Origin: Cryphonectria parasitica EP155
Lineage: Eukaryota > Ascomycota > Sordariomycetes > Diaporthales > Cryphonectriaceae
Assembly: GCF_011745365.1 (NCBI RefSeq)
Contig: NW_024468918.1
Location: forward strand, 372,001 to 436,000
Direction of reading: 5' to 3'
Length of the DNA stretch: 64,000 nucleotides
The translations under genes and the position numbers were made by a program. Each line of letters opens with the position of its first letter. The first letter of the stretch is position 1. Below the pieces are notes generated by a model. The model was not told the DNA's origin and searched no databases. It worked only from the letters and a program-made list of their open reading frames with translations. Below are positions 47,401-58,056 of this stretch, piece after piece.

Positions 47401-50400
47401 GCAGGATGCGAGCTAGTCCTTAACTGGAAGAGAGCCAACGGCGGTCCCAGGGCGCCGGAACAAAGAAAGAGAGAGAAAGAGAGAGAGAGGGAATAGACAC
47501 AGAGTACGAGGGGGGGCTCGCGGGACATGTCATGATTGTATCTTTTTTTATCTTCCTTTCCCTTCCTTCCCTCCTAAGGCTTTGGTGCGAGAATTCTCAA
47601 CCCCTCCTATCCCTCTTCTACCTCTTCTCTTTCTCCTCCTCCTCCTCCTCCTTCTGCTCTTTGTCCTCCTCCGCCTCTTGATCGAAGAGCGGCCCAAAGC
47701 AGAAAACGGCTCACTCTTGTCGTCACCATCGCCGCCAAGGCGGGTCAGACAACAATACGATGAGCACCCAGACATTAGACGTCAAAGAGCTGATTAGTTG
47801 TCCGTGCCCTTAAATATGGTGTGGTCAATAGTCTACCCTATGATGGGACCCCCGTGGAGCCCTCTTTCTTTTTTTTGTTTAAAAAAGAAAAGAGAGAAGG
47901 GGGGGGGGGCCCGACAAAGTGCACACAGGCTTGGTTCAGCGCGCCAGTAGTAAGTAGTGAGCTCAAAAACCTTGGCGGAGAGACAGAGAAGGGGGGGGGG
48001 GGTGGGCTAGGCCCCTGGTCCTGCTGGCGTCGACGGCGGCGGGAAAACCACGTGGAAGTAGTGCGGGGACGGGCTGTGATCCTTCGGTATTCCAGATCCG
48101 TTGGCCAGATGAGAGCTGAGGAGATCCTCCCTCACCTGGATCTCGAGGCCAAGTAGTTTTCCAAGTTCATGCACACCCACACCCACCCACCCACCCACCC
48201 ACACACACACATGATAGGCGAGAAGGGTAGGCCTCCGGCAATCGAACACGATCCGATGGGCCAAAAAAAAAGTGAGAGCGAGAGAAGCGAGAGAGAGCGC
48301 TGTGCCTCATTCCGCACATCCCCCTCCCCTCCCTCCCCTTGGCCTATGAGATGTTTGCTTGTTCAGCCGAGGAGGATCGCCTACCTGGTCGAGATCGAAC
48401 CCTGGTAGAGCACGAGGGAAACAAGGTTATCAAAGGGGGAAATGGGGGGGGGGGGGTGGGAAAGAAGGAGAGGAGGGTTTTGATGGTGGTGGTGTGGGTC
48501 TTTTCTGACCCGACAGTCTGGCTGCATCTGAAGTACATCGATAGGGGTAACAATAGTGTGGGTCTGAAGGTTTGGAAAGTACCATAGTACGCTCATGGCG
48601 GCCCAAACGATCCCAGATGAGGGGCGGAAAGCGACGCTGTCGGTGATCAAGATCTCGGTTCGGTGCCGAGAGAGACAGAAGGAAAGGAAGAAAAAAAAGA
48701 AAAAAAAAAGACAAGGCACGTCAATACAAGGGGGGAGCAAAAACCATACAGTAAGAATCACCACAGACACATACCCACACCCACACTCAGGGTGTGTGTT
48801 CTTTGTGGAGAAAAGAAGAAAAAAGAAGAAAGAAGACGAGAGATCTCATCACCCTCATCTTTGTATTTCTCCACAAAAATTCAATGACAAGAAATAACGA
48901 CAACAAAAACAAAACAAGCAGCGCCGATCACTGTGATGTCTCACCGCTTTCTGAGATCTGAGCCAATCTGCATGCATGGCAAGGGCCCGTTGCAATGACG
49001 ATGCAAGACGAGGCTGTCACCGCCCCAGAAGTGGCAGTCGTCAGAGCCACAGTGCAGTTCCTTGCCCCTTGCGGACGAGCCGGTGTGAGATGGGCAAGAT
49101 CTCGCAAGGGGTCCTTGTCGCCAGCGGCAAGGCGAAGGTGTGAAAAGCGACGATATGGGCTACTGTGTGAGTACGGACCCGATACTGTGCACAGAGAGGA
49201 AGGAAGGGGAAGGGGGAGGAGAAACACTGCATTTTGAAACCCTCCAGAACCCCAGCACCACCAACAGTCAAAACAGTGTGAACAAACGGGTAAGGCTATG
49301 CACATGGCAAGATGTGTGTGAAATATATATGCACTATCCCTTATCGAGTAGTAATTCTTTTTGGTTGGTTTGTGATTATTTTCCTTTCCCGGAGCCAGAC
49401 CCCCGGGGGGTCCTCCGCTAGTACGAGCTGAAAAGCTCGCCGTAGCCAGGTTTATCTGGTTGATTGGGGCTTGTCATTGGGCGCTGGGCGGAAGGTGCCA
49501 CAACGGCTCTTCGAGTTCCCGGACGGGGGGGAAGGGGGCCACGCTGTAATCTTGCTTGCTGGCGATGCAACTCTGTTCCATAGGCTTCAGAGGGTCCTTA
49601 TACGAAAGGTGTATGAGGGGAGACAAGGGAAAATACAAGAAAGCGAGAGAGAGAAAAAAAAAATCCCTTGGTGGAGATGGACATCCAGATTCCTTATTTT
49701 CTCTTCGTCATCGCTTCGTCATGGTGTTACCGTTGCAGTGATGCGTAGAGGGGGGGAAGGGCGCCTTGTGGTCCTTGGAAAATGCAAAGCAAGGTGCCAC
49801 AACGTCCCCGAGTCGCCGACCAGAATGCAGCCACATCTGAACAAAAGGTCGCACCCGGCTCATCATATGCCGTCGATCTCCTTCAGACGAAGATCCAAAT
49901 TCCCCTTCCCCACCTCCATGTCATTGAGAGCGCCGCAGGGCTGGCTGCGTGGTGGGTTCGTGAAAGCCAACTTGTTGTTCATTCCTTGGAAGTACAGCCA
50001 CACCACCACCATCATCATCATTGATCTTCCTGTCATGATGTACATGTACCTTGGGATGGAAATGTCCCTTCTTGGTCAGTGCCCTTGAAAGAAGAAGGAA
50101 AAAAAAAAAAAAAAAAGAAAGAAAAAAAGAGACCGAGTGCGTGGTCCAGACTTTTCGGCTTCAGCGGGGGAGGGAGGAGCAGGAGGGGTCACATCAGCCC
50201 ATAAACCAGTCCAGATCGCGCTGTTCGCTGACAAACATCAGGCCACCTGCTCGTCTACTTGCTGGACGCGATGTGGTGGTTTCAACCAGGTCAAAAGCTA
50301 AAGCTTTGGCCGGTGGGACGACCACCACGATCGTTGAGTTTGGCCGAGGACAGTGGGCGCCGCCGCCAAACCCAGAGCTCTGGATACGCTAGGCCACGAA

Positions 50401-51450
50401 GAGGGCCATCGGCCGCTTTTGTCTTTCGGGAAGAGCCTTGAGCTATCCTATCGCACCGGAGTTGAGTACTAAGCTTCCATAGTACTTGCCGCTGCCCCCC
50501 CTCCCCCCTCCCCCCCTCTCTCTCCAGGAACTGTATGTCTCGACGTCGCCAGCCGTTCCTTGACGTGTCTCTCCCGTGTCCCCTCATGAGGTTTTGTTCC
50601 ATAGTAGTCGTAACTCCGACGCGGCCCAAGACGCACTCTTGCTGCAGCCCCCCTCCTTTCTTTCCCCATTTTCAGGTGCAGTCACACCCTGCCTCCCTCC
50701 CCTTCCCCCCTCCCCTTGACAGGCTGAAGTACTATAATATCATCACTCGGTAGGAGAGAGAGAGATATACACACAAGAGATCCACCGACCTCATCAGCTG
50801 CAAGGGAGGCGTGCAGCAACGGAGTCAGCGACTTGGGTGTATCGTGGGGAGGCGCTGCTCTTGACCTGCAAGAGGCACCCTGCGGGAATTTGTGCCTCTG
50901 CAGATTTGCCAGATTTGCGAGATTGGCGAGGATCCATCCCGATGCCTTTCGGTGTCACCCCAGGGTGTGGTAGCAGAGAAGAGATGCACAGAGAGAGTGA
51001 GTGAGAGAGCAGAGACAATAACGCACGGCCACGTGGACCCTTTGGCGGGATCAGGGAAATTTTTGCGGGTCCCATCGACGGCCAGCGCGAACGCCGGAAT
51101 CCATACACTTTGGGGCTGCTGTTTTGCGACGTGGGTGCTGTCATGTTTGGCGACGTTCGACGCGCTCACCTCTGCAATGTACATAGTATACACAATAGTA
51201 TGTATGCCCTTTTTCAGCCCAACTGCCCAGAAGAATGAGCAAAGCGCTGTCATACAGCCGCTGTTGTTTCGGATAGGTCATACCGTATTCGCAAGCTTTC
51301 CCTCTGGGAGGGGGAGAGAGCCAGGATGAACAGCAATGCATGAATGACTGACAGCAGGCAAGACCAAAAAAAGAAAGGAACAAAGCTGTCAATCGAGAAA
51401 CCACCGGTACTCGCCTTTGTGAGCGGTCTTGAAACCAGCATACATCAATC
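47401..51450. other. Gene-poor stretch, middle
   Basis: No supported gene. It contains C/T and G/A tracts, G runs near 47.90, 47.99 and 48.45 kb, ACCC repeats at 48172-48210, A runs near 48.70 and 50.10 kb, and CCATAGTA at 48583, 50478 and 50599. Frames up to about 205 codons (49471-50088) lack domains and overlap with others. Confidence 0.5.
48172..48210 (+). repeat. CACCC/CA simple repeat
   Basis: CACACCCACACCCACCCACCC-type repeat passing into (CA)n, intergenic. Confidence 0.9.
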
Positions 51451-51507
51451 CTCAATCAAGGTTCTTGGCCCGTGGTTCAGCAGACAGCTGTTGGAACAGG
51501 GGGGCGT

Positions 51508-52440
51508 CTACTCTCGGCCGACAGCCAGCTGCGCCCTCGGCCTCCCTGTAGTTTCTGACGGGCGATGCGACGGTCGACAACTTGCGATGCCCAAACAGGA
51601 ATCCGCAAGCGCGACGTTCACACTTCGGTGCGCGTGAGAAAGATGAAATAAACGAGGACAACGAAGCTGAGAATTTGGACGCAACCAGAGAATCTGGCCC
51701 TCCTCCACAACCTCCATCCGCGATGCAACCCGCACACCGACCATGACAATGCCAGCGAGCAGGCCTGGCCTGGAACACACGCCTTCCCCCCACCGCCTTT
51801 CGCATGTAAGTAACACGAGCCTGTCTGTGCCTCGAGTATTATGCCTGCCGCTCGCAAGCTCCATTCCTTTCAACAAGAGAGGAGGAAAAAGGGAGGAAGA
51901 GGGCCAATCGCCCATAAATCCAACCCCGGTCGTGGGATGAAACTGACACCCTCTTGCTTTGTCCTCCACCTCCCCCTGGCCCTGCCCTTGGCTCCCTGGA
52001 GACAGAAAATGTCTGCCTATTGCAACCCAATAGCTCCACCTAGTTCCGCATCCTCCGCAGGCCGGACAACAGGGAGAGAGCATCTTTGTCGACACGCCCT
52101 CGGTGTATTTTGGTAAATTCGCGGGCTTCAGCATGGGCCTCGCCAATCTGAGAAATGCGTCTGTGATATCTTTTTGTCTTGTCAAGATTTGTAAGAAGAA
52201 GACGTGATCGTAATCGGTGACGATCTCCGTGACCAAATCCATGAAGAAGATCTGTGGAAGGAATATTGGCAGGTGGGACGTCCTCTGGTGCTCCGCATGT
52301 GGTAGATACAGCCTTACCCATCCTCCTGTCAAGGGCGGCCCAGAGCTTCGGTGCAGTCTGTGCAATCCGCGTGACCGCCCTTGTCTCACACCCTCATCTG
52401 CGCGACTGGTGATCAGATTCAAATTACCGCTGGCTGACAT
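51508..52440 (-). CDS. Candidate orphan ORF, 310 codons
   Basis: Longest open frame in the 14.6 kb gene-poor stretch, starting with an ATG at 52440 in fair context (A at -3). No domain is recognised. The N-terminal part has MSASGNLNLITSRADEG and FFMDLVTEIVTDYDHVFFL, which look protein-like. The C-terminal half is rich in Arg, Gly, Cys and His and looks less so. A possible 66-nt intron (52252-52317, GTAAGG...TTCCACAG) would remove 22 codons and keep the frame, so spliced and unspliced forms are both open. It may be a real lineage-specific gene, a decayed gene or a chance frame. Confidence 0.25.
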   Translation of the reverse strand: MSASGNLNLITSRADEGVRQGRSRGLHRLHRSSGPPLTGGWVRLYLPHAEHQRTSHLPIFLPQIFFMDLVTEIVTDYDHVFFLQILTRQKDITDAFLRLARPMLKPANLPKYTEGVSTKMLSPCCPACGGCGTRWSYWVAIGRHFLSPGSQGQGQGEVEDKARGCQFHPTTGVGFMGDWPSSSLFPPLLLKGMELASGRHNTRGTDRLVLLTCERRWGEGVCSRPGLLAGIVMVGVRVASRMEVVEEGQILWLRPNSQLRCPRLFHLSHAHRSVNVALADSCLGIASCRPSHRPSETTGRPRAQLAVGRE

Positions 52441-55400
52441 CTTTTGAAAACCACCGCTGCGAGGTGCTTTTTCTTCTTCTTCTCGTTTCGCTTTAGGATC
52501 GAGGAGGATTCTACATTTGTCTCTGCAATGCGAGGCTATGATGCATCATCCGATGCCCCTACCACCTCTCTCCTACCTCTCTCTCTCTCTTAGCCCTTGG
52601 CTCCTCACGGGGTGACATCGTTTAGATCCAGGGCACCAACCACCCCCCTCGTCCCTTGATCAACTTGTCAGATTGGCTTGAGGGCTGGACCATTTACTAT
52701 ACTCTCGCTTCCCGAGGATTTGGGTTTATGGGTCCAAGAGAATGCTGACCATAAGCTGCAGCCGCACGTGGAATTATGAAGCCGGTGCGCAGCATGAAAG
52801 GGCATGTACCGCTCGGCTCTCGCCTTGGTCGTCGAGATTACCTCAAGTGCCGTGTCGACGAGATCCGTGATAGAGTCAGTGAATGAGTGTGTGAGTCGGT
52901 TGAGTCGGTCGGTCCTCGAGGGTTGTTGGTCGGGAATGGCTCTCAAGCTTGGCAGCCAGTTCCAGTGGGATGGTACGCTAGACGAGAGGCGTTGTCAATT
53001 GGAAGATGAGGCAGTCTCAGCCGCTCATTGTGGTGAGGAAGAACTACTGTGGCCTCTTCCCGTCCTCTCCCCGGCACTGATCGTTGAGGGTTCTGCGCTC
53101 TCGCTCAAGCCATCTTGTACCATTCCCAGCCCTCTGGTTATGCCGTCTGGCTAGTCTGGCGCCATGTCTTCTGCATAGCGCATCCAGCCCGCATTTCCTC
53201 GGTCTCCCTCTCTTCACACAACGGTCGCCCTAAGATCGCCCACGAGTAAGTCGCTGACAGGTGGGCTACAGCGAACCACCTAGGAGTTCAGATGGAGACG
53301 TCGGGAGGGCAACGCGGCGGTTGCGCAATGAGGCGTCCACGCCGTCTTCTCGTAGAAGCAGCCATGGTTTTTCTTCTTCTCTTCCATTTCGAATCGCGCA
53401 CGAGCCGAGCAGACCACTCGCGCCTCCTAGTCATTGATCAATGCTCTAGCAGTGCAGGGCCGCTTGTCTCAACTCAAGATGAGCCAGGCCAAGGATGTTG
53501 CTGCTGTCCGGCCTCGTATCGATCAGCTCCAGAAATAGATCGGCTTCAGTCCGAACAAGATCGCTAGGACAACAGGGACTAGATGCTCATCGATGTGATT
53601 GAAACATATCGGAAGACTTGACATCCAGACGATCGTCTATAACAGGGCGACATATAGGTATAAGACGGGCCAGTCGAACGCGGAATTGCTTCCCATCGAC
53701 TCGGGCGTGCGAAACCCAGCACTTTGGGTCCCGGGTCTCGAGTCAGCAGCCACCCGGGAAGATCAGCGCGTCCGGCTCGGGGGGCAAGCCCCTGGCGTCT
53801 GGGATCTGGGATGAGGGAAGAAGCTTAAACTCATAGCCGTGAGGGCCCACTCTGAGCTGAGGAGCTGACTGACAGGATTCCAGCGTGTGTGTTGGAGCAG
53901 AAACGCATCCTGACTTAAAAGTACCCGATGGAGCGGTACAGCATGGGAAGCGGAGCTCGGCCTGCCGACGTAAAGGCTGAAGATCGTGTCGTCCCCAGTC
54001 AATATCAGATTGCGAGCTTTGCACTGAAGATCCTCAAAGACATTTTTCATGATTTCATGCTGGGGATTGTGGCGGCTCCTTACTATGTGCAGGCTTCGAA
54101 CCAATGGTGAGCTCGAGAAGCGGTGAGGCTTGCCACACTAGGGCACTCATTGGCAGATGTGGTGTTGCGACGTGGGCAGAATATGATGCGCAGCGGGTTT
54201 TGCTTCATGCAAGCAGTAGAAGATATTTTCCGCTGTCGCGCTGCTGCATGATGCTCCAAGTGTGGTGAGGGAGACAATTTGACGCGATAGCCGGGACTGG
54301 TGGTCTGACCGGTGAAGCCATTTGATCCTTCGCCATGTCAAACGGCCGTAAAGGATTTTAAGACCCCACGCCCACAATATTGCCGACTGCCCAACACTTC
54401 TTGAGGTCTAGCGACTCCCGTTGCAGGCGCTGAGGCTCTCCCTCTGTCATAGCGTTGGATAACCTCCCTGGAATGGCCAGCTAGGAACTCTGTACCACAC
54501 AGTTCTCAAATGGGAAGCAAACCGCAAGGGCCACCTCAATTTCCCAAATGCTTGGCTACTAAGATCACGGGTCCAGCTCACTGATCATTTTAGGCGGTAG
54601 GGGTCCTTCGCCTCAGAGGCTGCCCCCCCCTCCCCCCCTTGCAACGCCCAGACGTAGCGAGCACATGGCTTCAGGGAGGGGTCTGGACAAGGCTGCATCC
54701 TGGATCGGAGTTGGATCTGGGTACGACGGATCCTTTTGAGAGAGGCCCATGGGGAGGGCTAAGATGATCGCACATCAAATCTTAACATCTGACGGCACGC
54801 ACATTGAGGCTGATGTCCGAATGAGCTGCTTGAGCAGCTGGCAATCAGTCAAAATCGCTGTGGCTCAGAAAGGATCCATCTTCATTTCCCCTGTTGCCAT
54901 GTTTTTCTTTGTGCCTTTCTTTTGTTCTTCTTGGTCGCAGAACACGTGGTGGATCCTTTGAATGGCGATCTCGGACTGTCGGAGCCACGGATCAAGTAGG
55001 ATCGCCATTGCGTTCGCTGAAGGTTGTGAATTACACTCCCCATAGTAGAGACGCCAGGGCTGTGAAAATACACTATGATGGTGTTAATGTTATTGTTGTT
55101 GTTGTTGTTGTTGTTATCCTCGCTGTTAACGAACGCTGGGCCGAAGCAGTGGATCTGAGCCCCACCACCAACCACACCACGCTGCCAGGAACAGGAGGGA
55201 ATCGTGCTTTTTGTTCGTGCTCTTTCGAAAACCGAGTTGTGCGGGTCTGAGAGGAGGTTTCCTTCCAGTAACTGGCATAGGGGTTTCACAAGCAGATTGG
55301 TGACAGTGATAGGTTGACAGTGACAAGTGACAAGTGATAGTGACGAGGATGGCAGGCCAACACTACTTCCAGCTGAGGCGATGCCACAGCGCATCGCCTC

Positions 55401-56611
55401 ATGTGCTTCGACAATAAACTCCAAATCCGGCTAGTCTTCGTCCGGCGGAGAAGACCATTGTGCCGTTGTATGCAATGCCGCACTGTTGTGGATGCGATAC
55501 CGTGCTCATACTATGATGCCAGCAACGCGAGAAAGTGTATCTTCTCCACCCTGGATGGCAGTGACGGTGACGGTGTTTGGTTCAGGTACTACAGCTGATG
55601 CTGGAGCAGGAGGAGGAGTGACGGAGGCGGGGGGGGGGGGGGGGACGAGAAGGAGCATCATGATGATGATGATCGTCGTGGAGAGGGCGGCCGACGAGGA
55701 ACCGTTCCGTCATTCCGCAGGGACCCTGCCATGGTTAATGTTCGCGTAACAACAGGCAGAAGAGATCTGGGGTCTGTGGATAAGTGTGGATGGCACTGTG
55801 ATGTGATATCAGATTTTCTCAAGTTGTCGGCCGAAAGGGCAACTGGCTGGCAAGAATTGTGCACAGTACAAGAGATTGTAAGGGGGGAACGATGACATGC
55901 CCAGGGACAATCCGTAATAATGACTGATACGACAACTACCCAATCGCAAAGGCAGGAGCCATTGACCTGCCCTGTTCTTGCCTGTCCTCCCTCAACTTCT
56001 TCAGCTGCAGACTGACTCACGATCTTTCCCGATTTGTGCTTTCAAGTGGACCCGCCGTAAATGACCGCGGTAGAGGGAAGCTGCGTATTTTATTTCAGAG
56101 TCCAGATTTCCGCTAACGTCTTTGGGTAGTATTTGCAGCTCAACCCCTCCCCTTGTCTGGGCCCATCGTGGATGACAAGTACTAGGGCGAATAGCTGTCG
56201 ATGTTAGTGCCCCTCGTGAGAAGTCACGAGCCAGCACCAGGGTACCTCATGATTGCGCGAAGCGAGGCCTGGAATGGATGTCCCTGTCCCTGAACTGTAC
56301 ATGGGTTGCGGAGGGGCTGTGTGGAGAGAGAGAAATGTACCCTAGTAAATCACTGGGTCCTGACCCCCCCTTTCCCCAGCCCTCAAAGTACCGAGTCACT
56401 CGATACTTCCATCATCCAGAGCCCACCTCGAGGCTAAAACCCGCCCAAGACTAGGAAGGTAGGCTATGAGGCCGTTGACCAGACGCAGGGGTGAGTAGCT
56501 CCCCATCGAGAACGCGGATCTATCTGAAAAGGTACTTGGCATACAAATTCCACCGTCTTTACCATTCTTACCATTCCCTCCCACCCCCAAATGCCATGTG
56601 CTCCCGTTTGA
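52441..56611. promoter_or_regulatory. Gene-poor stretch, right third, upstream of Myb gene
   Basis: No supported gene over 4.2 kb. It holds (TTG)n at 55093-55116, a G run near 55.63 kb, CCATAGTA at 55040 and scattered short frames (such as 53928-54110, 60 codons). The right end is the promoter of the Myb gene. The length fits the extended upstream regions of some fungal developmental regulators, but no specific site is identified. Confidence 0.4.
55093..55116 (+). repeat. (TTG)n trinucleotide repeat
   Basis: About seven to eight TTG units, intergenic. Confidence 0.85.
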
Positions 56612-56617
56612 TATAAA
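56612..56617 (+). promoter_or_regulatory. Candidate TATA box of Myb gene
   Basis: TATAAA in GATATAAAACTT, 386 bp upstream of the Myb start codon. From here to that ATG there is no AUG, which fits a long leader starting about 30 bp downstream. Confidence 0.45.
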
Positions 56618-56997
56618 ACTTATACGCCTGCATTCCCTCCGACGTGGACTCCTCCCCCTCCTACTTCTGGTGTCCACACACATTTCTTCGCTCCAGTCCA
56701 GTCTCCCCCTCTCCCCACAACGCAAGAGGCAGTTTCCAGACCAAATACAAGAAGAGTCTGTCGTCCTCGTCCTCATCCTCGTCCCCAACAAGCATTTGCA
56801 TTGTCATAAGCGAGCGTCGTCACCATCCTCATTCCCATTCTTTATCAGCATCAGCATCAGCATCAATCTTCCCAGTCCACTTGCGTGGGCCCCACCAACC
56901 CCTTCGCGATTCCAGGCTGTTGTCCTACACAACGGCCAGCAGAGTCATACTTGTTTCTATTCCTCCCCTACACCCAACAACTACACATATCGCCAAC

Positions 56998-58056
56998 ATG
57001 CAGGCCAGCACCCACCAACAGCAGTCGCCCCAGGCCTCGGCCTCGATACCGACACGAAGGCGTGACAACAGCCGACAGCTGGCAGGCCGAAGCGAGTATA
57101 AGGGCCCCTGGTCTGAGGAGGAGTGCAACATCCTCTCGAGGATCGTGCGCAGCTATCTCAACGAGACGGAGCACAGCCCGCGACCGCACCGCAACGGCAA
57201 CAGGTCTCAGATCCCGTGGAGCGAGCTGTGCCTCGAGTACTCGCGCCAGAACCCCTCAAAGCCTCGCACGGCCAAGCAGTGCCGTGAGAAGTGGAATGAG
57301 CATCTCAAGTGGCCCTCTGAGTGCAAGAAGAAGTTCACCCCATCCGAGTCGGCCTTCATCTGCCACTGGGCCGAGATGAACGAGAGGAAGTGGGCCGAGC
57401 TTGGTCGTATCATGAACCGGCCCGAGAACATGATCAAGAATTACTACTACCAGGAGTCCAAGAAGGTGAAGAGAAAGCTGGAGGCCGCTACCGCCGCCGC
57501 CGCCGCTGCCCGTGTCACTCCCACTCCCTCCACTCCTGTGTCGCCACGGCCCCTGTCGGCCCAGCAGCAGCAGGCCCCCCAGCACCCCTTCGACCACAGC
57601 ACGACTCCGGGCACGTACTACCCCCAGGAGTCGCACTCTCGTCGTCCTAGCACCACGTCTACTGGCTACCCCCCTTCGCTGGCGTCTGACCACGAGTCTA
57701 TTGTGGACTCACCACGCTCTGCCCACGACCGCCCTTACCCACATGGACAGTTCCGGCTTCCCTCCTGGCCGGCCGAGAGCAAAGATTCCTTCATGGATGA
57801 GGACACGGACTTCGGCGGACACATCCGTTCCAGGTCTACATCCTCTCAAGGCCACCTCTCCCACCTCAGCCATGTTCCCCGTGCCGAGGATCGCCGCCCA
57901 CAGGCTCATCAACCCGCGCATCAGTCGTACGCAGCACAGCCCATCACTCTCCCTTCACTTAGGGAAGTCTTTGGCCCCTCCTATGGAGACATGCTCGGCC
58001 GGCGGCTGCCGTCACCACATCACTCCTTCGCCATCCTGCCCAACCGGTCTCACTGA
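56998..58056 (+). CDS. Two-repeat Myb/SANT DNA-binding protein
   Basis: Probable nuclear transcription regulator, intronless, 352 residues from the ATG at 56998. Two Myb-like repeats: the first about 35-92 (YKGPWSEEECNILSRIV ... IPWSELCLEY ... TAKQCREKWNEHL), the second about 105-155 (KKKFTPSESAFICHWAEM ... KWAELGRIM ... NMIKNYYYQ). Spaced Trp residues and the helix-turn-helix pattern are preserved. In the second repeat the last helix ends NYYYQESKK, as in many fungal Myb factors. A lysine-rich stretch and an Ala run (TAAAAAAR) follow. The remainder is Ser/Pro/His/Gln-rich with no further domain except a conserved-looking ITLPSLREVFG near the end. Related by pattern to fungal Myb regulators of development. 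I cannot assign FlbD or another named factor. Confidence 0.88.
   Translation: MQASTHQQQSPQASASIPTRRRDNSRQLAGRSEYKGPWSEEECNILSRIVRSYLNETEHSPRPHRNGNRSQIPWSELCLEYSRQNPSKPRTAKQCREKWNEHLKWPSECKKKFTPSESAFICHWAEMNERKWAELGRIMNRPENMIKNYYYQESKKVKRKLEAATAAAAAARVTPTPSTPVSPRPLSAQQQQAPQHPFDHSTTPGTYYPQESHSRRPSTTSTGYPPSLASDHESIVDSPRSAHDRPYPHGQFRLPSWPAESKDSFMDEDTDFGGHIRSRSTSSQGHLSHLSHVPRAEDRRPQAHQPAHQSYAAQPITLPSLREVFGPSYGDMLGRRLPSPHHSFAILPNRSH

Noticed and set aside
48380..48415. Minus-strand tRNA-like GGTTCGATC
   Set aside because: The base needed to close the T stem is wrong and no acceptor or D arm is found.
53928..54110. 60-codon ORF with protein-like hydrophobic part
   Set aside because: Too short to support alone, no homologue recognised and no flanking splice sites that extend it.
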